DNA from: Lachnospiraceae bacterium
GTDB taxonomy: Bacteria; Bacillota; Clostridia; Lachnospirales; Lachnospiraceae
Length of the DNA: 64,000 nt
Assembly: GCA_910575445.1 (NCBI GenBank)
Contig: CAJTFW010000007.1
Span: 185,421-249,420, forward strand
Direction: 5' to 3'
In this document: positions 37,601-44,980 of the stretch, piece by piece
Position numbering within the stretch: position 1 is the stretch's first letter
How the letters are laid out: each line of letters begins with the position of its first letter
Notes under the pieces: model-generated
Told to the model about the DNA's origin: nothing
Databases searched by the model: none
The model's input: the letters and a program-made list of their open reading frames with translations, nothing else
Position numbers and translations under genes: made by a program

Positions 37601-38195
37601 ATCCCAAAACATTGTCTGCCTTTTTATCACGGTAAATAGCCGTTAACTTGTTTAGATTCACATCCAAGAGGCAGTTCTTCAGATGTCTGCTCAGATTGTT
37701 TGCTGCCGCCTTTCTAGCATCGTCCTGTTCCGATTTACGGATAGTCTTGATACACTCTTCCATGTTTTCTGCTGTTTTCCAGTATCCCATCGGCACATCA
37801 GGGTTTCTGTTATCAGCCAGCCACTTGCCATATTCTTCATCAACATCCTCTATATCATCTTCTTCCTCCTCTGTCTGTTCGGAAAAAAACTCTGAATTTT
37901 CTGCAGCAGACTTATCACCGAAGGGCAAAAATCCTTCTTCTCCCCAACTTTTGTCCTCTAAATAGTCGGCACTCTCACCTAGATACACCAAATCACCCAG
38001 AAATGTTTCTGCTTCTTTTATGGCATACCGCAAGCTGCCGGGTACCTCTTCTGGCTCCTTCTCAAACTCGCCCCGATATTCAAAACGGCGAAATTTTGCA
38101 TTTGAATATTTATTTATCTGCTCGAAGCATTTTAGCCATTCATTAAAAATTCCTGTCTTTCTTCCTCTTTTTACTGCATAAATTATTTTCTTCAA
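34605..38195 (-). CDS. HBD / ClpB-like AAA+ / receiver-like / FtsH-like protease fusion
   Basis: A 1196-residue protein of unknown role. Residues 1-67 (YAVKRGRKTGIFNEWLKCFE ... NAKFRRF ... AIKEAETFL) look like an RNase H1/viroplasmin hybrid-binding domain. An acidic linker follows (about 105-122). AAA+ module 1 is ClpB-like: Walker A GPPGVGKT 291-298, Walker B LLFDE 356-360. Residues about 610-700 resemble a degenerate receiver (VLVYILDGS ... KKGAAGFI). AAA+ module 2 is FtsH-like: GRPGTGKT 801-808, IIFIDEID 856-863, arginine fingers near 927-928. The M41 site is HETGH 1028-1032, with D1105 in NTGASSDLQNAT as third ligand. No membrane helices are seen, unlike FtsH. The start is TTG, overlapping the receiver-gene stop, after AAGGAGAG. 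Confidence 0.85.
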   Translation of the reverse strand: MKKIIYAVKRGRKTGIFNEWLKCFEQINKYSNAKFRRFEYRGEFEKEPEEVPGSLRYAIKEAETFLGDLVYLGESADYLEDKSWGEEGFLPFGDKSAAENSEFFSEQTEEEEDDIEDVDEEYGKWLADNRNPDVPMGYWKTAENMEECIKTIRKSEQDDARKAAANNLSRHLKNCLLDVNLNKLTAIYRDKKADNVLGYDAPSVARFVTQMLRTYPKPELSEIQEVQEVENEVSIRQIYMQAGAVETELKQLIRGQDAAIEKLSEAYFNTELKARLTPNRRGPRNAYLLAGPPGVGKTFMAQQFAFRLGFPFKRFDMSEYSHHEIKEELIGYSPAWKAPEPGKLTEFVAKNPRCVLLFDEIEKAHISVIRVFLQILDDGICEDKYHMQNVSFNNAIIFFTTNAGKQLYNDAQNENLTLLSDKVVLDALEKDKDPEANQPYFPPEILSRMSSHTVIMLNHLKADAILELVKDDIKDRFKKLKNKYGYVLSQGKEYMARTILYSIGGNADARNASQIAGKLIGREIRRFLELLEDKQILDENDEGRRIEWKCNLKDAKEEIKDFYLGERDCVIPVFGTVKYEPTEKLKNNNVRVKNTVDVKEYMEIIHKENVLFTVIDYIHGLENMENRQNVVDAKTIGQDVFLKLREEDKEVLVYILDGSCGHEYTYKEKRTLMKKGAAGFIESQCFRSQLEQTYMDVCCRVVMERLTARHQVLTYETKQEFNEKTNTGSIIFCDFKLETAVESEDRSSLLSDAERPNIRFHDIIGAEKAKEELWYFVRYLQEPRKFLMNGGKPPKGILLYGRPGTGKTMLAKAMAGESDVTFLQTSATEFKSRYIGEGEANIRQLFAKAKKYAPAIIFIDEIDAIGKQRTGSENTHTTESMLNSLLTEIDGFCGADSSKPVFVLAATNYGARGESDGIDSLDEALLRRFDNKIYVNLPKESEREQYILQMLKSKNITTVSKDVAHNIAERTTGQSLAILQNVFELAFRNAIKQSRTMTDNDLLTALEEYKYGEKKEYTPDYYKHVAIHETGHAYISYISGDKPSYITIESRGNYGGYIQHANREDVASYTRDELLARIRISLAGRAAEEVFYGKAKSLNTGASSDLQNATNIAFQIVCTYGMEEDQLITLRKEEVLQSALAKEYTAKVNEILKTEMKNTLTTIENAKDKIQEIADALIRENRLTGKQLEELMEADG

Positions 38196-38632
38196 TTCGC
38201 TTCTCTCCTTCTGCCTTGTAGGCTTCCCCTAACCGTTCCACTGTTCTTTTCTAGTTTATCCAGCACCTCTTTAAAATTTGAATTGAGATCGCTAAGCTTG
38301 CTATACCATACGCTTCCTAATATGTCAGGGATTTTATAATTTAGAGAGGAACAGACAATGACTGGAATATCAATTTTCTCTTTTTCCATTCTTTCCATCA
38401 GTTTAAATCCTGCTTCTTCATCTATGGCGCCTTCCGCTTTCAACGGATATTGCATATCCGTCACAATCAAATCAATCTTATCCTCACTATCGTATATTTG
38501 TTCCCATAGTTTCTCCTGATCTCTCACGGTCATGATATTTTGAATACCATTGAATTCTAAAGCTTTTTGTATATCAATTCCTTTAAAAACATCATCATCC
38601 ACAATGACTGCTTTTATTTTTGACAGATCCAT
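38192..38632 (-). CDS. Stand-alone receiver-domain protein
   Basis: A 146-residue receiver without an output domain. VIVDDDVFK supplies the acidic triad D12-D14, and D59 in LIVTDMQYP is the likely phosphoacceptor. IDIPVIVCSS supplies the switch Ser and YSKLSDL a conserved Lys. The tail is short and basic (RGSLQGRRREAN). The ATG at 38632 follows AGGAGG. The gene overlaps the large AAA+/protease gene (TTGA), so the two are probably coupled, and the receiver may gate that protein. No histidine kinase is adjacent. Confidence 0.85.
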   Translation of the reverse strand: MDLSKIKAVIVDDDVFKGIDIQKALEFNGIQNIMTVRDQEKLWEQIYDSEDKIDLIVTDMQYPLKAEGAIDEEAGFKLMERMEKEKIDIPVIVCSSLNYKIPDILGSVWYSKLSDLNSNFKEVLDKLEKNSGTVRGSLQGRRREAN

Positions 38633-38704
38633 CGAAATCCTCCTTCCATTGTAGCTTATGATACCAAACCTTTGTCTACAGATATGGTATATCACCGCAT
38701 ACGG

Positions 38705-39409
38705 CTAATCTACAATTCCAACACCTTTCCGCGCAAGCTTATCCGCAAGAGTAATGCCGGGATCTTCCTCAGAAGTATGAGATACTCCATTTATACTCTT
38801 AACTTCTATCTTTATTTTTTCTCTGATATCATACATATACTGGCCGGCCGCCTGAGTCAGCATCTTCTCTCCGCATCCACGATAAGCCCATGAAATGAGC
38901 TCACTGTCATAAATAATTGTAAGCTCTGACCAGCCTAGAGTTTTGGCATGTTTAATTGCCTCTATGCATGCCAACAACTCACCAGCACCACATCCCATAT
39001 CTACCAGAACTTTTTCTTTTCCACCCCCATAAAACTTCTCTATCTTTCCATCACCTATAAAGACAATGCCAAAGCCATAGGTTTTACTCCTTGGGTCATA
39101 AGAACCATCTACATATGCACAGTATTTTGGCAATTCCTCTAGAGAAATTGCCGATGTATCTAACTCCATATCCTGTTTCAGTTGTTCTTCTTTGGTCTTA
39201 TACTCTTCTATCCATGTCTTGGCTTTCTCTGAAATCGGATTCCCTCTCCACTTTCCATCTATAAATTCCATCGCCTCATCTTTGGTAGGAAACCCTTTCC
39301 AGACAGCTCTTGAAGCGCCACGTGTTTTTTCCTCACATTCTGGCCACGATGTAAAAAGCTTCGGTTCCTCTCCTTTTAATAGAAGTACCCAATAATTATT
39401 TTTGCTCAT
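38705..39409 (-). CDS. Viroplasmin-domain ribonuclease H1
   Basis: A 234-residue RNase H that should cut RNA in RNA:DNA hybrids. The N-terminal 1-52 is a hybrid-binding (viroplasmin) domain (YWVLLLKGEEPKLFTSWPEC). A linker leads to the catalytic domain from about 96. The four acidic residues are D101 (YVDGSYD), E144 (GAGELLACIEAI), D168 (YDSELISWAY) and D223 (LADKLARKG), so the active site is complete. The ATG at 39409 follows AGGAGA. It is the first gene of a three-gene operon with the receiver and the AAA+/protease fusion. Confidence 0.9.
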   Translation of the reverse strand: MSKNNYWVLLLKGEEPKLFTSWPECEEKTRGASRAVWKGFPTKDEAMEFIDGKWRGNPISEKAKTWIEEYKTKEEQLKQDMELDTSAISLEELPKYCAYVDGSYDPRSKTYGFGIVFIGDGKIEKFYGGGKEKVLVDMGCGAGELLACIEAIKHAKTLGWSELTIIYDSELISWAYRGCGEKMLTQAAGQYMYDIREKIKIEVKSINGVSHTSEEDPGITLADKLARKGVGIVD

Positions 39410-39471
39410 CTTTTTTATCTCCTGACATATTACGTATCCTATAGACACATCTCTGAAAAATATTTAGTACA

Positions 39472-39500
39472 AGTATATCGAACTTGAATTGTAAAGTCAA
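39472..39500 (-). promoter_or_regulatory. Promoter of the RNase H-receiver-protease operon
   Basis: On the minus strand TTGACT (39495-39500) and TATACT (39472-39477) are 17 bp apart, about 60 bp before the RNase H start. The operon thus has its own promoter after rlmD. Confidence 0.75.
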
Positions 39501-39520
39501 TTTTTCATGCTATCCTACAT

Positions 39521-40909
39521 CTAATCCACATTTCCTTTTAATCTGTGCGATTGGGAAAGCAAGGCAACCGTCTCCACATTCGCACTCCACGGAAACATAT
39601 CCACGCAGCATGCCTGCTCTAACTGATAGCCATTCTCCTTTAGTATCTCTAAGTCCCTTGCAAGGCTTGTAGGTTTGCAGGAGATATAGAGCATCCGTTC
39701 CACGCCATAATCTATAATCTTCTTCAAAGCCTTTGGATGAATCCCATCCCGTGGGGGGTCGAGAACGATAAAGTCCGGGCGTTCTTCTATGGTGTCTAAT
39801 ATCTTTAGTACATCCCCTGCGATAAATTCACAATTTGTCAAGCCATTTTCTTTTGCATTGTTCTTTGCAGCCTCCACAGCTTCCTCTACAATCTCCACTC
39901 CAATCACTTTCTTTGCCACAGGTGCTAACATCTGTGCAATCGTCCCCGTTCCGCTGTAAAGGTCAAAAATCACCTGTTCTTTTGTATCCCCGATATACGA
40001 TCGTGCAGTCTCATAGAGCACTTCTGCCCCAAGCGAATTCGTCTGAAAGAAAGAAAAAGGCGTAATTCGAAAACGAAGTCCTAAAAGCTCTTCATAAAAA
40101 TAATCCCTCCCATACAGAACATCGGTTCTGTCATTTTGTACCACATCTGCCAGACTGTCATTATAAGTGTGAAGAATCCCTGTAAGTGCTCCATCTAGTT
40201 TAAGCGATAACAAGCGCTCTTTCCATCTATCTAGTATCTGTCCTTCCAAGAGCTCTGTCTGTGTCGTTGTCACCAAATCCACTAAAATCTCCCCTGTTTT
40301 GGCTGCCTTTCGCACCAGCAGATGTCTTAGATACCCTCTATGCTGCATTTTATGATAAAAAGAAATCCCCGTTTCCCCAAAAAAAGAAAGCGTTTCTTTT
40401 AGTATCCTCCCAAAATCCTTATCCGCAATCTGACACTCCTCCACAGTCACAATATCATAAAAGCTCCCTCTCTTATGCATCCCAAGTGCCAGTGGTCCAT
40501 CCTTTATTTCATCTCCAAAAGAAAACTCCATCTTATTGCGATACCCATATGGACTAGGACTCTCCTTTATCCCTTCAAAAAGATAGGAATCCACCACCTG
40601 ATCTAAAAGTCTCTTTACCTGCTGCTCCTTTAAAGAAAGCTGTGCCTGATATGGAAGACTTTGATATGTACATCCTCCACAATCTCCAAAATGCTTACAA
40701 GCTGGCTCACACTCAAGCTCTGAACGCTCTACGACCTCTAAAAGTCTTCCCTCTGCCCGTCCTTTTCGTATCTTATTTACCTGAAAACGGACTTTTTGTC
40801 CAGGCACCCCATTTTTTACTGTAATTACCTTCCCATCCACTCGGACTTGTCCTTTATTGGGAAACAGCACTTCCTCAATAATGCCCTCGTAAATCTCTCC
40901 TTTTTTCAT
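39521..40909 (-). CDS. rlmD: 23S rRNA (uracil-5-)-methyltransferase
   Basis: A 462-residue class I SAM methyltransferase of the RlmD/RumA type. The N-terminal TRAM domain (about 5-60) is followed by the Fe-S cysteines in CEPACKHFGDCGGC. The SAM-binding region is FDLYSGTGTIAQMLA, and the catalytic loop has VLDPPRDGIHP and the nucleophile in ISCKPTSLARDLEIL. It could be an RlmCD, which methylates U747 and U1939 in Firmicutes. Start ATG 40909 fits AGGAGG better than the ATG two codons earlier. It lies immediately upstream of the RNase H operon but that operon has its own promoter. Confidence 0.92.
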   Translation of the reverse strand: MKKGEIYEGIIEEVLFPNKGQVRVDGKVITVKNGVPGQKVRFQVNKIRKGRAEGRLLEVVERSELECEPACKHFGDCGGCTYQSLPYQAQLSLKEQQVKRLLDQVVDSYLFEGIKESPSPYGYRNKMEFSFGDEIKDGPLALGMHKRGSFYDIVTVEECQIADKDFGRILKETLSFFGETGISFYHKMQHRGYLRHLLVRKAAKTGEILVDLVTTTQTELLEGQILDRWKERLLSLKLDGALTGILHTYNDSLADVVQNDRTDVLYGRDYFYEELLGLRFRITPFSFFQTNSLGAEVLYETARSYIGDTKEQVIFDLYSGTGTIAQMLAPVAKKVIGVEIVEEAVEAAKNNAKENGLTNCEFIAGDVLKILDTIEERPDFIVLDPPRDGIHPKALKKIIDYGVERMLYISCKPTSLARDLEILKENGYQLEQACCVDMFPWSANVETVALLSQSHRLKGNVD

Positions 40910-40949
40910 AGTCATCCTCCTCTATACCATAATTACCCAACAACATACA

Positions 40950-40985
40950 AGGGCTTTCGCAAAGCCCTGCTTTGTGAAAGCCCTA
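40950..40985. terminator. Inverted repeat between rlmD and the small membrane protein gene
   Basis: AGGGCTTTC-CAAAGC / GCTTTG-GAAAGCCCT is a strong stem just after the small membrane protein gene. It lacks a long T run, so it may be a weak terminator or a processing site. Confidence 0.5.
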
Positions 40986-41008
40986 TCTCTCTGTGTTATG
41001 ATTCTTTA

Positions 41009-41284
41009 TTAGTCTTCTTCCGCTTCCTCACTTATATCGTCATCATCAAAGAAATCATCATCAAAATCGTCATCAAAATCCTCGTCCAAATCTTCTAGAT
41101 AGTCTGGTGCAAAGAAGCGATATACGGCATATGCGATACCCGCCACCGCCACTACAGCTGCAATGATAATCAAAATCCACATCACTACATTCTGTTTTTT
41201 CTCTTCCTCCTTCTTGATATGAAGCAGTTCCCCAAGCATTTCATTGGTTTTCGCCGAATTAATTAAATCTCCCATACGGTTCAT
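41009..41284 (-). CDS. Small membrane protein with an acidic tail
   Basis: A 91-residue protein of unknown function. A short soluble head (MNRMGDLINSAKTNEMLGELLHIKKEEEKK) precedes one membrane helix (VVMWILIIIAAVVAVAGIAYAVY, about 34-56). The C-terminal tail is almost all Asp and Glu (DEDFDDDFDDDFFDDDD). The layout resembles the DUF4366-type small proteins of Clostridia, but I cannot assign it firmly. AGAGG precedes the ATG. It is separated from rlmD by an inverted repeat. Confidence 0.7.
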   Translation of the reverse strand: MNRMGDLINSAKTNEMLGELLHIKKEEEKKQNVVMWILIIIAAVVAVAGIAYAVYRFFAPDYLEDLDEDFDDDFDDDFFDDDDISEEAEED

Positions 41285-41371
41285 AGCGGATACCTCTTTT
41301 CTTTATTAATATTTTGTACTTCTCAGCATTGCTGCATCTACACGTAGTATACCATACTTTTCGCAAAAATA

Positions 41372-43597
41372 CTATAGAGATTCTACTTTTTTCAACTTCG
41401 CAAAAGAAGCAAACATTTTTTTAATGCCAGCTTTATCAAAATCCACCTTTACTTCGTAATCTTTTCCTCCTTCTGTAATATCCAAAACCGTTCCAATGCC
41501 AAATTTGATATGTGAGACTCTGTCCCCTGTCTGATACTCCAAAGCTTCTGCTTTTGTCACTTTGAATTGCTTTGGTTCAAACGTCTTGGCGCGAAAAGCT
41601 TCTCTCGCCTTCTGATAGGTAGTGCTGTTATCTGATTTTACGGTTCTTTGTACAGACGAAGGCATTGTCTTTTCACGAAATAGCTCACGTGGTACTTCCT
41701 GCACAAAACGCGAGACAACAAGGCGTTGATTCTTTCCATGCATCAGGCGCGTATGCACTGCTGTCATGGTCAGTGCTTTCATCGCCCTTGTCATCCCTAC
41801 ATAACACAGCCTTCGCTCCTCCTCAATCTCTTCTCTGGAATGTTCTGCCAATATCGACAGAAAACTAGGAAACACACCATCCTCCATGCCTGTCAAATAT
41901 ACATAGGGAAACTCCAATCCCTTTGCATTGTGAAGTGTCAGTAAAAGCACACGATTATCACTCTCATCTAAACTGTCAATATCCGCAACCAACGCCACTT
42001 CCTCCAAAAATCCGCTAAGACTTGGCTCCTTTGCCGTGCGCTCATATATCATCGCTTTATGTATTAATTCCTGGATATTTTCCATACGTACCTGCGCTTC
42101 TTCGTTACCTTCTTCCCTTAACTCCTGTGCATACCCGCTTTTCTCTAAGATATCCTCTATCAGCTCATAAATCTTCCGCTTAGAGAGCGCTGCACGAAAC
42201 TCCTCTATCAGATGGACAAACGCCTGTATCTTTGTAAGCACTTTCCCAATCCCAGGCACCATAGAAGCTTCCTCTAGAGCCTGATAAAATCCAATCTCCT
42301 GGCTGTTTGCATATGCTTGCACCTTTCCAACGCTTACTGCGCCAATACTTCTCTTAGGAACATTGATAATTCGATGCACTGCCAAATCATCTCTGCCATT
42401 GTCAATCACTTTTAGATATGCCAGAATATCTTTTACTTCCTTTCGTGCATAAAAATTCACACCGCCAATCATCTTATAGGGAACATTGGACAACAAAAAT
42501 TTTTCTTCAAATACTCGAGACTGCGCATTGGTGCGATATAGCACTGCAAAATCCTGATACCTCGCTTTACCCTTCTCTACTTTTGCCAAAATCTCCTTTG
42601 CAAGATATGCTGCCTCTTGAGAAGCATCTTGAAAACACAGAAAAGTTAGTGGCTCTCCCTGTCCATTTTCTGTCCAGAGAGCTTTCTCCTTGCGTCCTTT
42701 GTTATTTTGAATCACTGCATTGGCTGCATCTAAAATATGCTGCGTCGAACGGTAGTTCTGTTCTAGCTTAATCACTTTCGTGTCTGGAAATTCTTCTTCA
42801 AAATTTAAAATATTTCCAACATTTGCCCCGCGAAAACGATAGATTGACTGGTCATCATCTCCCACAACACATAGATTCCGGTATTTCTTTGCCAAAATCC
42901 CAATCAGGCGAAATTGCACGGTGTTAGTATCCTGATACTCATCCACCATAATATAGCGAAATCTGTCTTGATAATATAATAGCACTTCTGGATAGCTCTG
43001 AAACAATTCCACTGTCAAATATAGCAAATCGTCAAAATCCAGCGCATTATTTTTCTTCAGTTCTTTTTGATATTCCTGGTAGACATCCGCTATCACTTCC
43101 CGCCGAAAGTCTCCTTTTGCCAGTCGTTGATACTCCTTTGGCGATTGGTACTTTTCCTTCGCATGAGATATCTCACGCAGCAAATCCTTCTCTTTATAAA
43201 TTTGGGTATCTATTGAAAGCCTTCCACATATTCCTTTTATCACAGTCTTTTGGTCATCTGCATCATAAATCGTAAATTGGTTCTCATACCCAAGTTTATC
43301 AATATGACGCCTTAAAATCCGCACACACAGGGAATGAAAGGTACTCACCCAGATATTTTCTGAACCTTCACCTACAATCTTGTCCACTCTCTCCCGCATC
43401 TCGCCAGCTGCCTTATTGGTAAAAGTAATCGCCAGAATATTCCAGGGTTTTACCTCACAGGTTTCTATCAAATACGCAATTCGATACATCAAAACCCTGG
43501 TCTTTCCAGAGCCAGCACCAGCCAAAAGTAAAAGTGGTCCCTTCGTATGTAATACTGCTTCTCTTTGTTCTTTATTCAAAAGTTCCAAATCTATCAT
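41372..43597 (-). CDS. pcrA: ATP-dependent DNA helicase PcrA (UvrD/Rep family)
   Basis: A 741-residue SF1A helicase in DNA repair and in displacing RecA and transcription complexes. Motif I is LLAGAGSGKTRVL; Motif Ia ITFTNKAAGEMR; motif II VDEYQDTN; motif III VVGDDDQSIYRFRGA; motif IV QNYRST. Motif V is LTLHNAKGLEFPYVYL and motif VI CYVGMTRAM. The C-terminal tail (VTKAEALEYQTGDRVSHIKFGIGTVLDI) is the Gram-positive PcrA tail that binds RNA polymerase. Start ATG 43597 fits GAGGGG; the ATG six bases before is too close. A LexA-type box sits in the promoter. Confidence 0.95.
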   Translation of the reverse strand: MIDLELLNKEQREAVLHTKGPLLLLAGAGSGKTRVLMYRIAYLIETCEVKPWNILAITFTNKAAGEMRERVDKIVGEGSENIWVSTFHSLCVRILRRHIDKLGYENQFTIYDADDQKTVIKGICGRLSIDTQIYKEKDLLREISHAKEKYQSPKEYQRLAKGDFRREVIADVYQEYQKELKKNNALDFDDLLYLTVELFQSYPEVLLYYQDRFRYIMVDEYQDTNTVQFRLIGILAKKYRNLCVVGDDDQSIYRFRGANVGNILNFEEEFPDTKVIKLEQNYRSTQHILDAANAVIQNNKGRKEKALWTENGQGEPLTFLCFQDASQEAAYLAKEILAKVEKGKARYQDFAVLYRTNAQSRVFEEKFLLSNVPYKMIGGVNFYARKEVKDILAYLKVIDNGRDDLAVHRIINVPKRSIGAVSVGKVQAYANSQEIGFYQALEEASMVPGIGKVLTKIQAFVHLIEEFRAALSKRKIYELIEDILEKSGYAQELREEGNEEAQVRMENIQELIHKAMIYERTAKEPSLSGFLEEVALVADIDSLDESDNRVLLLTLHNAKGLEFPYVYLTGMEDGVFPSFLSILAEHSREEIEEERRLCYVGMTRAMKALTMTAVHTRLMHGKNQRLVVSRFVQEVPRELFREKTMPSSVQRTVKSDNSTTYQKAREAFRAKTFEPKQFKVTKAEALEYQTGDRVSHIKFGIGTVLDITEGGKDYEVKVDFDKAGIKKMFASFAKLKKVESL

Positions 43598-43638
43598 TGC
43601 CATTCCCCTCTTTCCACTCTATAGTAGTAAATATTCTT

Positions 43639-43667
43639 ATCATACCATAAGAACAAATGTTCGTCAA
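43639..43667 (-). promoter_or_regulatory. pcrA promoter with embedded LexA (SOS) box
   Basis: On the minus strand TTGACG (43662-43667) and TATGAT (43639-43644) are 17 bp apart. The spacer contains CGAACATTTGTTC, a Gram-positive SOS box (GAAC-N4-GTTC, 43651-43663). Confidence 0.75.
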
Positions 43668-43686
43668 ATCACTTTTTCCCGAAAAA

Positions 43687-43716
43687 TTGACAATTTATAG
43701 AAAATCACGCTATAAT
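43687..43716 (+). promoter_or_regulatory. Promoter of the HPP-like membrane protein gene
   Basis: Perfect TTGACA (43687-43692) and perfect TATAAT (43711-43716) are separated by 18 bp. Confidence 0.75.
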
Positions 43717-43772
43717 ATGGCCTAGATACGGATATTATCAGGTAAGAAAAGCCAAAGGGGTGAGGGGGAAAA

Positions 43773-44693
43773 GTGAAAAAGATAATTCCTATAGGTATGG
43801 CAATGGTCATTGTAACGTTGATGACAGCCGCAGCTTGTCTGCTTGGTAATAAGGAGATTATTTTCCCTGAGATAGCTGCAATAGCCGTTGGTGGATTGAT
43901 CGCCCCTACGATGGTATGGAATACCAACAAAAGACGCATCCTATTTTTTATTACGCTGTGCGCGGTATTAGGAGTAGGAATTGTACGATATGTACCTCTG
44001 CCGCTCTGGATGCAGATGGCAATGGCATTTTTTATCTCCCAGATTATCTTTATCTACTCCGGGACCAGCTTTGCACCGATGATTTCCGCTATTGTTCTTC
44101 CGGTTATGTTGCAGACAGAGACAATTATCTATATCGTCAGTGCTATTGTTCTTACAACTCTTATTCTTATCTTTCGCTATTGGCTTGAAAAGACAGATAT
44201 GACCGAGCAAACGGTATATCAAAAGACCGAAACACCTGCAAAAAAGGATTATAAGGCTGTGTTACTTCGGACGCTGATTGCAGCAGTTATTATCTTTGCA
44301 GCGGTCAGCCTAGATGCAAAATTCGTAGTGGCACCTCCACTTTTGGTAGCCTTTACAGAATTCTCCAAACCATCTTGTGGCGCCAGAAAAAAGGCTGTAA
44401 AAGCAGTGCTTGTAACAGGAGCAAGTGCTTTTGTTGGAGCGCTCTTTCGATATCTGTTGTGTATGCATTTTTTGACACTTCCTTTATATATCGCTGCGGC
44501 TTTGACTATACTAGCAGTTATTCTTCTTATGAAAAGAACTGCTATGTTTATCCCTCCAGCTGGTGCTGTCTCTATCTTAGCTATGTTAATCCCAGAAAGC
44601 AAAGTGGTCTGGTTTCCTGTTCAAATCACACTAGGAGCTGCGATTGCCATGGGTGCAGCGCTTGTATTTTTCAGAAATGACAAAGATATCTAG
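43773..44693 (+). CDS. Multi-pass membrane protein, HPP-like
   Basis: A 306-residue protein with about eight to ten membrane helices in two halves, joined by a hydrophilic linker (EKTDMTEQTVYQKTETPAKKDY). The second half has APPLLVAFTEFSKPSCGARKK and FIPPAGAVSILAMLIPE, which recall the PPAGA motif of HPP-family membrane proteins, a family linked to nitrite transport in plants. The assignment is tentative. The start is GTG with GAGGGGG upstream. It is followed 14 bp later by a small membrane protein gene, probably co-transcribed. Confidence 0.6.
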   Translation: MKKIIPIGMAMVIVTLMTAAACLLGNKEIIFPEIAAIAVGGLIAPTMVWNTNKRRILFFITLCAVLGVGIVRYVPLPLWMQMAMAFFISQIIFIYSGTSFAPMISAIVLPVMLQTETIIYIVSAIVLTTLILIFRYWLEKTDMTEQTVYQKTETPAKKDYKAVLLRTLIAAVIIFAAVSLDAKFVVAPPLLVAFTEFSKPSCGARKKAVKAVLVTGASAFVGALFRYLLCMHFLTLPLYIAAALTILAVILLMKRTAMFIPPAGAVSILAMLIPESKVVWFPVQITLGAAIAMGAALVFFRNDKDI

Positions 44694-44707
44694 AGGAGGT
44701 TTTCTTT

Positions 44708-44917
44708 ATGTACCAGAAAGTCAAACGTATCCTGGCCCTGCTTGCGGTCGTTCTTATCCTGCTTCTTTACCTTATCACCTTTCTTCTCTCTATTTTCCAC
44801 AGTGATAAGACCCATGATTTGCTGATGCTCTCTCTTGTCGCAACCGTTGTCCTGCCTGTGCTTCTCTATCTCTATCTATGGCTTTTTCGCTTGTTCCAAA
44901 AAGATAATAGGGATTAG
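44708..44917 (+). CDS. Small two-helix membrane protein
   Basis: A 69-residue protein with two membrane helices (about 8-31 and 39-62) and a charged C-terminus (QKDNRD). AGAGGAGG precedes the ATG at good distance, and it lies 14 bp after the HPP-like gene. No family assignment possible from sequence alone; it may be a partner of that protein. Confidence 0.6.
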   Translation: MYQKVKRILALLAVVLILLLYLITFLLSIFHSDKTHDLLMLSLVATVVLPVLLYLYLWLFRLFQKDNRD

Positions 44918-44921
44918 CCGA

Positions 44922-44951
44922 TTGACAAATCTATTCCTCACCGCATATATT
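44922..44951 (+). promoter_or_regulatory. Promoter of the substrate-binding lipoprotein gene
   Basis: TTGACA (44922-44927), 18-bp spacer, TATATT (44946-44951). Confidence 0.6.
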
Positions 44952-44980
44952 ACACTATAAAATTTTGCGGAGGAATTACA

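Noticed and set aside
34605..38195. Calling the large AAA+ gene simply ftsH
   Set aside because: Only the C-terminal half is FtsH-like; it lacks membrane helices and carries an extra ClpB-like module and hybrid-binding domain.
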